Below, piece by piece: positions 1 to 10,652 of a stretch of 64,000 bases of DNA; position 1 is the first letter of the stretch, and the number at the start of each line of letters is the position of its first letter. The position numbers and the translations under genes were made by a program. The notes beneath the pieces were generated by a model. That model was not told the origin of the DNA. It ran no database searches and saw nothing but the letters and a program-made list of their open reading frames with translations. The stretch spans positions 1 through 64,000 of the forward strand of contig JNEN01001218.1 of NCBI GenBank assembly GCA_000697355.1. Direction: 5' to 3'. Source of the stretch: Syncephalastrum monosporum B8922 (Eukaryota > Mucoromycota > Mucoromycetes > Mucorales > Syncephalastraceae).

Positions 1-5
1 AGGGG

Positions 6-37
<32 letters not shown>

Positions 38-807
38 GTTCTTGTTACGGAGCAGCAAATCGATGATGTTGTTGCCATATGTGAAAACAATGATAAAGCG
101 AGCCAAAAGTTTAACACTTTCAAAACGGCTTCTTATGTTGATGGGCAGTCGTATTGGTGTGCGGCGATGAGCGATACTTCTGGTACAGTGGAAGCGTTGC
201 AAGACTAACGCGGTTTTCCCATTCGCTACAAAGAGCAGCGTCCCATAGATGTATTGTCTTTGATCGTCTCAGAGTCCGCTGGACTACTTCTGTAAAGTCG
301 GCGATGCTGGTGTCCACTCAATCTCAAAAAGCGATCGTAGTGCATTTCATGCTGCGTTGTTCTCCATACAGCCTTATATGAAAGCTCGTATTGCCTGTAC
401 AGATCCTGAGAGCTTTAAAAGTAAGCGCTCAATCGTTGTTTATTGCTCCCATGGTATCGCTTTGTCGTAGACTGGATACATCAATGAAGTACTGTACATA
501 CAGTAGCAATAAATAGAGAACCGTAGCGCAGCATAAAAAAAAAGTGCGTTCCTGGGAAGGTACACGGATCAAGGTACGCAGCTCAAGGTCCAGGAGCCTC
601 AGCAAAGGTCCATTGTATCAGAGCAATGTCTTGCAAATTTTGGAACGCTCGCTTTGGGGGGATGATTGTCTGAGTGGGTGCCGAAAGGCGCATTGACAGG
701 TGTGACTGGAAATAGAGGACACGGCACATGAGGGACAATCTCAGCGCTGAAACTGCCTGCTCTATTTTCTGACGAGTTTAAAGCCAACGAAAGTGCAAGA
801 GTCGTGA
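1..807. other. Intergenic region without a recognised gene
   Basis: Only short unconvincing open frames are present. A run of 28 T occupies 9-36, equivalent to a poly(A) end for something on the minus strand. No domain or splice pattern is seen. The 3' part (about 550-807) should hold the promoter of the arginyl-tRNA synthetase gene, but no TATA box stands out. Confidence 0.5.
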
Positions 808-2414
808 ATGTCTACGAGCGCCGCACTGCGATTCAAGCAGGCCATCACCGATCAGCTCTCGCCTCTCCTTCAATGTAGCCCGGACGTGATCCACCCGCTC
901 TTTCGTGCAGCCAAGAAGCAGGGCCAGCTGTCGTTGTCCCTGAAAAAGTACACCGAGACCTTGCGTGCCCAGGGTCAGACCGGCATTCCCGATCCCGTGT
1001 CCCTGTCGCGTGCCGTCGCGGAAAAGGTGAGAGCCCCAGCTCAGCTGTCATTGGCTTCTTCGTCTGACCTTCATCGGCGCCCAGTTTGTGCCAGACAACA
1101 GGATCGTCGGTGCGCACGCCGATGGTGCCAACCTCCACTTTTCATATCACCCCGCCAACTTTACGCAGGACGTGCTCCACCAGGTGTTTCGCGAGCGCGA
1201 TCGGTACGGATGGGCTCACGTGCCACAGCAGGACAGGCAGCCCACCGTGGTGATTGACTACAGCTCACCTAATATCGCAAAGCCCTTTCATGCCGGTCAC
1301 TTGCGCTCCACCATCCTCGGCAACTTTGTGAAAAACATCCATACCGTCATGGGGTACCGTGCTGTCGGTATCAATTACCTTGGTGATTGGGGAAAGCAGT
1401 ATGGTAAGGAAGGCGTACTTCTTTCTGGCTTTTTCCGTGGGGCTGATTATTTCTAATGCATAAACAGGTCTGTTAGCGGTGGGTTATGCACGCTACGGTG
1501 ACGAAGCCAAACTCTTGGCAGATCCCATCCACCATCTGTATGACGTCTATGTCCGTATCAACAAGGACGCCGCACACGACCCCGCCATCGACGCTGAAGC
1601 CAACGCCTATTTCAAACGCATGGAAGAAGGTACCGGAGGAAGCATGCAGAGAATGTAAGACGCTCAACGAAAGAACGTCCTGACTTAGGCGACGAGGCCG
1701 CATTGATCCAATGGCGGCGGTTTCGTGAATTAAGTATCGCATCCTATGCTGGTATCTATGCACGCCTGGGCATTGTTTTCGACTCCTACTCGGGCGAATC
1801 AGAGACAAACGACTATATCCCCCGCGTCCAGGCCATGCTCCGCGACAAGGGCCTGCTCCGCAAAGCAGACGGTGCGTCCGTCATCGACCTCGAAGCCGAA
1901 GGTCTCGGCTCCCCTCCGGTCCAGCGCGCGGACGGCACGAGCCTGTATCTGACCCGCGATCTTGCCACCTTGCTCATGCGCCGTGAAAAGTATGCATTTG
2001 ATCGCGCCATTTACGTGGTTGGCACGGAGCAAGAGACGCACTTTCGCCAGGTATTTGCGGCGGCAAGACACCTTTTTGGAGACGTTGATCTACAGCATGT
2101 CAACTTTGGACGCATCGTTGGCATGTCGACCCGACAGGGCACAGCTGTGTTCTTGCAAGACATCCTCGACAAGGCGAAATCCATGATCTTGGAATACACG
2201 CTCCAAAAGCAGAGCGATCGCCTGGTTCATGAGGTGGCTGATACTGTGGCCGATCCCTTGGGCGTCTCAGCCATCATGATCCAGGATATGAAAGCGAAAA
2301 GAACCAAGAATTACACGTTCGCATGGGACCGCATGACAGATGCACGAGGTGATACCGGTGTGTTTTTACAGTATGCCCATGCACGTGCATGCGGGTTAGT
2401 AGCAAAAAAAAAAA

Positions 2415-2478
<64 letters not shown>

Positions 2479-2848
2479 ATTGTCTTATTTTTTCGTGAAT
2501 GACTCTGGATAACACCATACCTTTAGCATTCAGCGAAAGGCAGGCGTGCCGCTCGTGCCCGAGATCAAGACGGAATTACTTGTGGAACCAGAAGCATTTG
2601 AGCTGGCTCAATTGGTGGCTGCGTTCCCGGAGCACGTCGATGCCTCGTTTCAGACACTCGAGCCTTGTACTATTGTCAATTACCTGTATAAGCTTGCACA
2701 CGGCATCAGTCTGGCCAGCGCTAGATTGCGCGTCAAGGATATGGATCCGGACACGGCGCAAGCTCGCCTGCTCCTGTTTTGGTCTGCCAAGACAACACTT
2801 GCCAACGGCCTGGGTTTACTGGGCATCCAGCCAATCAATAAAATGTAA
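808..2848 (+). CDS. RARS1: Arginyl-tRNA synthetase, cytosolic type, five exons
   Basis: Class I aminoacyl-tRNA synthetase that charges tRNA-Arg for translation. Exons read as 808-1026, 1085-1403, 1468-1629, 1674-2394 and 2527-2848, giving 580 residues; all junctions are GT-AG and keep frame. Yeast cytosolic ArgRS is about 607 residues. Visible features in order: N-terminal tRNA-binding region (about residues 1-110), the HIGH-type motif as HAGH within KPFHAGHLRST, the LGDWGKQYG block, a GMSTRQG block where other class I enzymes have KMSKS (normal for eukaryotic ArgRS), and a helical anticodon-binding C-terminus ending in INKM. The first ATG at 808 opens a good N-terminal domain. Intron 3 is only 44 nt; intron 4 carries a long GA repeat. 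Assignment is firm; exact ends of intron 3 are the weakest point. Confidence 0.93.
2419..2475. repeat. (AG)n microsatellite inside ArgRS intron 4
   Basis: About 57 bp of uninterrupted AG dinucleotides preceded by an A-tract (2404-2415). It sits between the GT donor at 2395 and the AG acceptor at 2525-2526. If the intron were retained, the frame would read an Arg-Glu repeat before stopping at 2510-2512. Confidence 0.95.
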
Positions 2849-3215
2849 GATAAAATAGATACCTACCTCGTTTAAGAAACAAAGAAAAAGGTTTGATCCT
2901 ATGACACCCAGCCCCCCCCTTATTTGACGCTACATACATATGCAGAAAGATATGAGGCGGCAAAACAGCTGATAGGTGGATGCCAATTACGTTATGCATG
3001 TATAAGTATCCCAATAGAGCAACGGAAAAAATAGGAGAGGGGAGAGAGAATCTGGCTTTTGTCTTATTCGACCAAGAGAGAGAGAGAGAGGGAGAGGGAG
3101 AGGGAAAATTATTGACGGTACATATAGAAGCAGGCTAACGACACAAAAGCGCGCGATACAAAAAGAAGTAATAAAAGGTATACATAACTAAATGAGGGGG
3201 GTAGCAATAAAAAGT
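2849..3215. other. Tail-to-tail intergenic region with GA-rich repeat
   Basis: Separates the stops of the ArgRS gene (+) and the repeat-protein gene (-). It contains a GA-rich simple repeat at about 3075-3104 and AATAAA-like A-rich stretches suitable for 3' ends. No gene is seen. Confidence 0.6.
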
Positions 3216-5109
3216 TTAAGCGGTGGCCTGGACGGTGGCAGGCACATCTTGGGCAGCGGGAGCCTCGGTTTTCTCGGTAGCAGCCGTAGTCTTGTTGCCT
3301 TTGGTCGTAGGGAAAGAGCGAATGATGCTGGTCAGGCGGCGGCCGAGCGGTGAGTTGGCGGCGCGGGAAGCGGTCGATTCATGCTTCTTGCCTTCGTCAG
3401 CTTTGGTTTGAAAAAAAAAAAAGAACGGGGGAGGGGTTAACGGAATGCATTAATTTTTTTTTGTGGAAGCCACCTCAGCGTTACACACTCAACCAGAGCG
3501 GCAGCTCACATGCACCCAATATCATCCCCTCCTATGTCGCAATCCATTCACATTCATTCGCACATACACACGCATTCACAGAATATCCCTCGCATGACGG
3601 GTGAGACGGTACGTACCAGTAGCAGCGGGCGTGGTGGCGGGTTCAGGTACAGATGCATGCTCTTCAGCAGCGGTGGCTTCCTCCTCACCATGAGCAGCAG
3701 GCGACTTCTTGCCAAAGTATTTCTTGTAGGTCGGGTTGCGCTTGATCGCACCAATCAGGTTCTCAGCAGCTTCCTTGGCCTGATCCCTTGGGCTGGCAGC
3801 AGGTTCCTTGGCATGTTCTTCGGTCTCAACGGGGGCAGCAGAGGCCTCTCCACTGTCGTTCACTGCCTCGGTAGTAGGCTGCTCTTCAGCGGATTTCTTG
3901 CCAAAGTACTTTTTATAGGTCGAATTGCGCTTGATCTGGTTCAGGACGTTCTGGGCGGCATCCTTGGCTTGATCTGTGGGGCTCGCCGAGTGCTCCTTGG
4001 CATGTTCCTCCGTAGCGGCACCCTCCGCAGCAGCGACCGGGGCAGCAGGAGCATCCTCTGTCGTAGCAGCGGTCGCGGCCTGGGGCTGCTCTTCAGCGGA
4101 TTTCTTGCCAAAGTACTTTTTGTAGGTCGAATTGCGCTTGATCTGGTTCAGCACGTTCTGGGCAGCATCCTTAGCCTGATCCCTGGGCGTGGTGGTACGG
4201 GCTTCTTCCGTACCGGCAGCAGCGGCAGCGGCAGCAGGGGCTTCCTCACCTTCAGCAGCAGGAGCAGTAGCAGCTGCACCCTCAGTTGCGGCGGGTTGCT
4301 CCGAAGTCGACTTCTTGCCAAAGTATTTCTTGTAGGTCGAGCTACGCTTCACCTGATCGAGGACGTTCTGAGCAGCTTCCTTGGCCTGGTCCTTGGGGCT
4401 GGCGGGCGTTTCATCGTTCTGGACGGGGACCTCGGCGTCTGCATGAGCAGGGTCGGCTGAAATCCAAGGAAAACAACGATTCAATTTGCGTGAGCCATGG
4501 TCTGTTCCATCGCATATATGAAAATATAGAGTTACCTTCAGCAGCAGGGGTGGCCTCGGCCTTGTCTTTACCTGGGGTCTAACATGAAGAAAGCAACGGG
4601 GTTAATAAACATCCAATATAATACAAGCAAGTTGTAGGGCACACTGTCAAACCCGATCGAGAAGGCGAATGTCGCACAACGGCGGTTTCGCGTTGGACGA
4701 TCCGACGTAATAGTCATAGACGGGGGGTGCCGTCGTACATAGGTCCCTCGGAAATGAAAACAAAAGGCAAAACTTTACGTACCTTGCTGCGGACGAATAA
4801 GTTGTCCCAAGTCGCTACCGAGAAGCGCTTCTTTGCCTTTGTTTCCTCAGCATTGGCCGACTCTCCTTCAACAGCAGGCGCGGGCGTATCGGCCTCCGCG
4901 GCAGGCTTATCTTCAGCCTTATGGGTCTTGTCTGAAAACTGCTTCTTTGCCTTGTCAAGGAAGAGCGACAGGCGCTTGGAAGCATTCGCGGACGAATTCT
5001 TGGTTTGCGCATCAGCAGAGGCGCCCGAAGAGACTTCACCGTGCTCGATCGTCTCAGGGAGCGGAGGCACAGGCTTGGTTTCAGGGGTAGTCGTTTCTTG
5101 GGTAGCCAT
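3216..5109 (-). CDS. Unrecognised protein with four copies of a YKKYFGKKS repeat
   Basis: I do not recognise this protein. Exons on the minus strand: 5109-4783, 4578-4536 (a 43-nt micro-exon), 4456-3617 and 3400-3216, giving 464 residues with all phases consistent. The third exon encodes four units, each starting DQAK-x-AA and ending TYKKYFGKKS, about 24 residues long and separated by Ala/Glu/Pro-rich linkers (spacing about 60-80 residues). The N-terminal exon has two shorter basic stretches (KRLSLFLDKAKKQF and KKRFSVATWDNLF) that may be diverged relatives. No signal peptide or membrane segment is seen. The alternation of basic amphipathic repeats with acidic, disordered linkers suggests a scaffold or binding protein, but that is inference. 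The start is the first ATG of a continuous frame. Confidence 0.82.
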
Positions 5110-5634
5110 TGAAGTTCGAAAGATGGAAAAAAGATAAAATAAAAGAGGTGTGGGAGAGGGCGTGTGAGAGTAGAAGAAGAAAAGAGAGAAATGAAAAGAA
5201 CAGCTGATCTTCTTTTTATACAGAGGCGCTAGGGCGTGCATGAGTCTGATGAATGAATGGATGCAATGTGTGTGTGTGTTGGCGGAGTGCAAAAGTCAAA
5301 AAGATTGGGTCGCGTCGATCCTTTTCTTCGGTCATCCTCTCTCAGCTTCTTTCTAACCTTGTTATTTGGTACGACACAAACCGGACCATTTCCAATGGAT
5401 GTAACAGATGATTATTATTCGAAAGGGAATAGTGGATAGGGACATAATGCTGAGTTTATGCACCGTTCTCGTTCTCGCCACCGCTGATCATCCTCATTAT
5501 GCCAACTTCGCTGCTGATAGCAGTACTGGGAAAGGTCTACCACCCACTATCAAAATTAGGGAGGTAGCATACGTAAGAAAGCAAAAAAAAAAAAAATACC
5601 CAAAAGCAGGACTATCCTCTTGTCATTTATTTAT
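5110..5634. other. Intergenic: upstream region of the repeat-protein gene
   Basis: On the minus strand this reads as a CT-rich tract just before the ATG at 5109, typical of promoters and 5' UTRs in this window. It also covers the 3' flank of the Rdx gene. An A-tract lies at 5583-5596. No further gene is supported. Confidence 0.5.
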
Positions 5635-6420
5635 TTACTCGACACAGGTCTCGCAGACATTGGCTGGCTTTGTCTCTTCTTTCTTGGGTTCTGGTGCTTG
5701 AGCCTTCTTGCGATCCGAATGACCCAGCGGCATATCGGGTGCGATCACGTCGCGCACCAGTTGTTTCTAGGCAACCAAATGAGCACACACAGAATACGGT
5801 ATAACCAGCGCTTATCAGATAGGAAAAAGTAAGAAACAAAAAAAAAAAAGGTTTACGCACCAGCTCCTTCACTTCTGGGAAACCACCCTTCTCCTTGCGA
5901 TCCCAAATGAGCACTGCATGAAATACAAGCATCACGAAAACATGTAAATATCATCGTGCGTCGGATATCCTCGTCTTATCCTTATCGTTACCATCGTTGA
6001 CTTTGACGCGAAAGACGGCAGAATCCCCGGGGATCAAGGCCAATTCGCCAATGGTGGTATCAAAAGTGGTTAGGAGCTCTTGCCCAAAATACGCTGGAAT
6101 GAAAGGAAGCAGGTGCGGCCAGGGCGTCATTTGTCAGATCACACGGCGTTTCCTTTTTATGCGCCAGTATACCTGCACGTAGCATCCAACGACATTTGGT
6201 ACAGTACTATGTGTACGACGTCAGTTTTTTTTTTCGTTTTAGTCTATAACGTTATTCTGCAAAACATCCTTCCCAGGACATACACACACACACCCCACCG
6301 GTTCCATTCCCTTCTCTCTTCTTCAATGTCACCCGATCCAGCCCTCATTCCAACCAATGGCATGGCCATAGTCCTTACTTCGATAGACACACGAGGATTT
6401 CGGACAGCAACTTGGGCCAT
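5635..6420 (-). CDS. SelW/Rdx-family thioredoxin-like protein (Cys form)
   Basis: Small redox protein of the selenoprotein W / Rdx family (thioredoxin fold). Exons 6420-6379, 6206-6173, 6093-5992, 5913-5861 and 5766-5635 give 120 residues, normal for the family. Visible signatures: IEYCTKCRWMLRA with the CxxC redox pair at residues 16 and 19 (Cys instead of Sec), GELALIPG, the IWDRKEKGGFPE block, and KQLVRDVIAP...LGHSD near the end. The C-terminal extension ends VCETCVE, which adds a second CxxC at residues 115 and 118. The start codon is the first ATG, 490 bp from the divergent L17 gene. In vivo partners are not shown by the sequence; the family binds glutathione or 14-3-3 proteins in animals, which may not apply here. 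Confidence 0.9.
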
Positions 6421-6910
6421 GTCTGGATAGGGTTTTATAAGAGAAAAAAAAAAGAAAACACTACACGCGTACGTAGGCAGTAAAGAAAATAGGCGATGGA
6501 AAGGGAAAAAGCAAGAGATTGAAGAAGCAGGGTCGCATGAAGGACAAGTCACGCGGAGCCAACCAATCACATTCGGAGATGGGATTAGGCGAGCGGTGCG
6601 GGTGGGAGGCAGGCGCTGGGTCAAGACGTGTGTGCGGCGCCCAACCATAGAGCCTTCTTTTTTTTGCCTTCAACGCAAGGTAACGTACCCATCCAAAATG
6701 AAGACGACGACATCAGCAATCACGGCTTTGTGGGGACGGATCGATGGATGGATCGATGGATGGAAGAAGGGACGGATGGATGGGGAACCTTGCATCGATC
6801 GACCGCTACACGACCGGGCCTCATTCGCCTTGAAAACTGAATGTCAAACTCGAATGAGGAATGAGACGCACTGACATTCGAACGCTTTCTCTTTTTTTTA
6901 TGATTCTAGC
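6421..6910. promoter_or_regulatory. Shared divergent promoter region of Rdx (-) and L17 (+)
   Basis: 490 bp between two divergent start codons. It contains a degenerate GATG/GGAT simple repeat (about 6738-6783). A possible 5' UTR intron of the L17 gene could run from a GTAACG donor at 6680 to an AG at 6908-6909, two bases before the ATG; this is inferred from consensus only. Confidence 0.45.
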
Positions 6911-7627
6911 ATGGTCAAGTACGCTGCTACCCCGGCCAACCCTGCCAAGGGTAAGTACATTCAGCTCTTCAGTCGAAAGCAAAGGAAGCTCATTCCGTAT
7001 TCTTATTTTTTTGTGGTCTCATTCAGCTGCCAAAGCCCACGGCTCGTACCTCCGCGTTCACGTATGTCTATCACACAATGTCGGGGGAGATTCAGCTGTT
7101 AACGTATTCATTTCGTACAATAGTTCAAGAACACCCATGAGGTCGTCCAGGCCATCAAGGGCATGAAGCTGCAGAAGGCTTACTCTTACCTGAACAACGT
7201 GACCGAGCACAAGCAGTGCATTCCCTTCCGCCACTTCAACGGTGGCGTTGGCCGCACTGCTCAGGCCAAGGAGTTCAAGACCACCCAGGGTCGCTGGCCC
7301 GCCAAGTCGGTCAAGTTCGTGACCGACCTCCTGAAGAACGCCGAGGCCAACGCTGAGGCCAAGGGTCTGAACGTCGAGGATCTCAAGATCACCGCCATCC
7401 AGGTCAACCAGGCCCCCAAGCACCGCCGCCGCACCTACCGTGCTCACGGTCGCATCAACCCCTACATGAGCACGCCCTCGCACATGGAGGTCATCCTCAC
7501 CGAGGCCTCGGCCATCGTTCCCCGCGCCAAGAACGCCCCCGTCCTCCGCCTCAACTCGCGCCAGCTCGCCCGCAACGCTCGTCTCTCTGCCATCAAGGCC
7601 CACCACAAGAAGGCTGAGAAGCAGTAA
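6911..7627 (+). CDS. RPL17: 60S ribosomal protein L17 (uL22)
   Basis: Structural protein of the large ribosomal subunit near the peptide exit tunnel. Exons 6911-6950, 7027-7061 and 7124-7627 give 192 residues, close to the usual 184. The family is evident from [20 protein letters not shown] at the start, the [14 protein letters not shown] and [17 protein letters not shown] blocks, and the basic stretch [20 protein letters not shown] followed by [10 protein letters not shown]. Two early introns interrupt the first 25 codons, a pattern common in fungal ribosomal protein genes. Codons are strongly biased to C-ending forms (CTC, GTC, AAG), as expected for a highly expressed gene. A polyadenylation signal follows the stop. 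Confidence 0.97.
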
Positions 7628-7646
7628 ATGTTTTTTTTCTTTTTGT

Positions 7647-7652
7647 AATAAA
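7647..7652 (+). promoter_or_regulatory. AATAAA polyadenylation signal of the L17 gene
   Basis: A canonical AATAAA lies 20 bp after the L17 stop codon, in a T-rich context expected for an mRNA 3' end. Confidence 0.6.
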
Positions 7653-8653
7653 CATGGTGGCAAATCTCTGCGCTGAAGGTGTTCTCTCTTCCTTTCTCTT
7701 TTTTTTTTTTTTTTTCTGTTTCAACTCCTTATCGTTGCTGTCCCTCTCTCTCTCTCTCTCTCTCCGGTTGTCATGGCGATGATTCAGCTCACGCATGGCA
7801 ATCCACTCGTGATTCGCTTATATTCTGTAATGTCATCAATCTGTCACTGACCGACCGTCAATATGAATACTGTATTACGCATGATTCTAAATTGCTAGGC
7901 TGACATGGACAGCTCAGCAGTGGGAAGAATATGCCCTGCATAGAACCAAGCGGCCAAAGTAGGAAATTGGGACTGTTGCTGAAGATGCGCTACACAGGCC
8001 GAATATGCTAGCCTATCACGCAAAAGGCCTTGGCCGTCATTTCATACCTGCCATGTGGCTATCTGCTGCGATAGATTGGCACTCCCATTATTCAGCGCAG
8101 CGCCTTACGTCGAGATAATATGAGAGTGATGAAGCGGACACAGCATAGATTGGCATCTGGTGAGTAGCACTATCAGATGAAAACCTTTCGAGTCTCTATG
8201 CTATCAAAGAAGGGGCCCGGGGCTGATAAGGAGTGAAACAGCACGCCAGCAGGAGTGACTGAGTCGCTTTTCTGTCTGTGCGGGTGCGTCTCCATTTTTT
8301 TCTGCCTGTCTGATTCATAATCAGATCCGTCGTTGAGCCGCCAGTGTTGATTTTCCATTTCGAGGTAAAATGGCGTGGAGATGTTGCATCGATGGTTTGA
8401 TTAATAAAAATAGTAAACACAACACCTGCACGGTCCATGGGAATGTGAATGGCTGAGAGAAGACTGATTTCATTAGCAGTGTGGGCAGTGTGCGACGATC
8501 TGATTATTTTATTTATCTTGACCGCTCCCAAAAGACATCAGATGGGAGCCTGATTTTATCAGATGGAGTGGTTCAGACCCACATCAGATAATCGTCAGCC
8601 TCGCTTGCCCCTCCCCTCGCCTAGTCCCTTGTCTTGATCTTGCCCGCCGGGCA
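7653..8653. other. Intergenic region between L17 and the phytochelatin-synthase homologue
   Basis: About 1 kb without a supported gene. It holds a T-run (7700-7717), a (TC)n tract (about 7743-7764) and, nearer the downstream gene, several scattered TCAGATG-like words (about 8330-8590) that could be regulatory or chance. Confidence 0.5.
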
Positions 8654-8660
8654 TATAAAA
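8654..8660 (+). promoter_or_regulatory. TATA box of the phytochelatin-synthase homologue
   Basis: TATAAAA in a GC-rich surrounding, 65 bp before the ATG at 8726, on the same strand. The position and context fit a core promoter element. Confidence 0.55.
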
Positions 8661-8725
8661 ACCTCGGCCTTGCTGTACACATGTTTGCATAAACGCCTCC
8701 TTTCCCACAACGCACACACGATACC

Positions 8726-9864
8726 ATGGTCTTTAACGCTACTTTCCGCAGCGCCCTGCGTACCCAAGCAAACGTCCTGAATCATCGCCCTCATACCCTC
8801 TCCACACCTCTGTGCCGCGCTGCCACCATGGCCACCGCCAATCCCTCTTCCTATACCTCTCATATATACATACCCTCGGCCCCTTCATCTGATACGGTGT
8901 TTCAACAACAAAAAATCACCACCTCTCCTCAACGACACCCCGCCCAGAACCAGCAGCGATATACCCCTTTCCGTTCACAGTCCCTTGTCCACTTCACATC
9001 CTCCGAAGGCAAACGGCTCCTCAAAGGCGCGATGGATCAAGGCCTGGGCGAAAGCTTCTTCAAGCTGATGGGCAATTTCTCGACCCAGTCGTCGGCCATG
9101 CTGAGCGGTGTCAGTTCGCGTAAGTGGCCTCTCATTAGAAAACACGCCGTTTTAGTTTGGATTGAGAACTCATTCGAATGTCCGCAATTTTTTTCCTTTT
9201 TTCTGCAGTGGCAATGGTGCTCAACGCACTCGAAATCGATCCTAAGCGGCGGTGGAAAGGCAACTGGCGGTGGTATTCAGGTAAGGTTACGCAAACCGCG
9301 TGTGTGTCCCAGAAATGACAGTTTTATCTGATACGTCTCTTTTTATCGTTAGATGAGCTTCTCGAGACATGCTCCACCAAGGAAGAAGTGCTGCTACGTG
9401 GCATGTCCTTTGACGAGTTCCACTGCCTCGCACGGTCACACTGCCGACTTGACGCCATGCGGGCCTCTTCGCGCTCCTATCAAGACTTTCTCCGGGACGT
9501 GCAGCATGCCACTTCGAGCGCATCCTCGCTCATGGTCGTCAGCTACTCACGGACGCATCTCGGCCAGCGCGGCCAGCGTAGTGGCCATTTCAGTCCTATC
9601 GGCGGCTACAACAAGCATGAAAACAAGGTGTTGATCATGGATGTCGCCCGAGGCCATTATCCAAGTGTGTGGGTTGATGCACAGGTGCTGTACGAAGCGA
9701 TGCGCGTCCGAGAGGAAGATGTCCTAAATAAGGCCCGCGGCTATTTTGTACTGCGTGCGCATGACTCGACGAGCGATCTTCCCCGCGTGATGGATTACCC
9801 GTCCCTCAAGTGCAGTGGATGTTCTCGGCAGTGCAGCAAGTCGGCCGCTGCTCGTGCCTTGTAA
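8726..9864 (+). CDS. PCS: Phytochelatin synthase homologue with Ser in place of the catalytic Cys
   Basis: Member of the phytochelatin synthase family (glutathione gamma-glutamylcysteinyltransferase, papain-like fold), which in plants makes metal-chelating peptides from glutathione. Exons 8726-9119, 9209-9280 and 9353-9864 give 325 residues. Family blocks are clear: FTSSEGKRLL, STQSSAMLSGVSSLAMVLNA, DPKRRWKGNWRWY, SYSRTHLGQ, SGHFSPIGGYN, LIMDVARGHYP. The triad His (residue 234) and Asp (252) are present with the normal 18-residue spacing, but the nucleophile position in TQSxxxxC is Ser127 (codon AGC, one change from TGC). Only the N-terminal catalytic domain is present; the C-terminus ends soon after a CSGCSRQC cluster. 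The first 35 residues are Arg/Ser-rich without acidic residues except none before residue 40, like a mitochondrial presequence, and a second in-frame ATG in a GCCACCATGG context is at 8828. The classical activity is doubtful. Confidence 0.9.
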
Positions 9865-10652
9865 TATTATTTCCTTCATACACGCTTTTTTACATACGTA
9901 CACAGCCATAGTATTCCCTTTGTTTATACCTTGTAAATATATGCAACAAAGATCTGGTTTCTGCTTTCAAACTTTACAAAATGATCTGAGTCAAGTGATC
10001 TGATTGGCTGGATTAGAGGGGGAAAAGGATAAAAGAATCAATGGTGAGGTGGCTTATACCTGGGATGAATTGCTGCGCAACGCACACCAAGTCAGCGTTT
10101 GTTGTTCCAACCCGTAATGTCCTCGTAACCCTCCACACCTTTTTGTCATTTCAATACTCTTGTCATATCTATCGTTTTAATCTTACCTTACCTTTTCCAC
10201 ATTCACCCTCTCGATCGGCTTGCTGTACATAATATCACTTTTTTTCTTCTTTTTCCTATCATACTTTCGCCCTTCCACTACCTTTTATTACCCTCTTCCG
10301 CTTTTGCACACTCACACTCTTACGCACGCACGCACGCACGTCCATTCACACAAACACATCCTCCCTTTTTCTTTAGACATTGGTTTCCACCTCCGAACAA
10401 ACTGTCCATTCAACAAACGTTGCGAGCTCTAAACACTAAACAACAACACAGAACACACACACATACATATATATTTTCGAACATATAACAATCACCAACG
10501 CCAGCACCAACAGGACCTCTGCCACCCACCACCTCCACCACCACTACCATCACCACTACCACTACTATTTCTAGTATCACTTTCACTTCCGCCGCTACTC
10601 TTACTCTTACCACCCACCCTTTCCACTGCTTCGTCTCCATTTCACTCCTGTC
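9865..10652. other. Intergenic / long 5' leader of the downstream low-complexity gene
   Basis: About 790 bp, CT-rich then CA-rich, with CACACA and GCACGCACGCAC runs (about 10310-10340) and ACC triplet repeats (about 10510-10570). The A/C-rich composition just before 10653 looks like a long 5' UTR. No gene or TATA box is recognised. Confidence 0.5.

Noticed and set aside
1..420. Possible retroposed sequence ending in the poly(T) at 9-36
   Set aside because: The T-run alone is not enough: no coding homology or target-site duplication was seen near the window edge.
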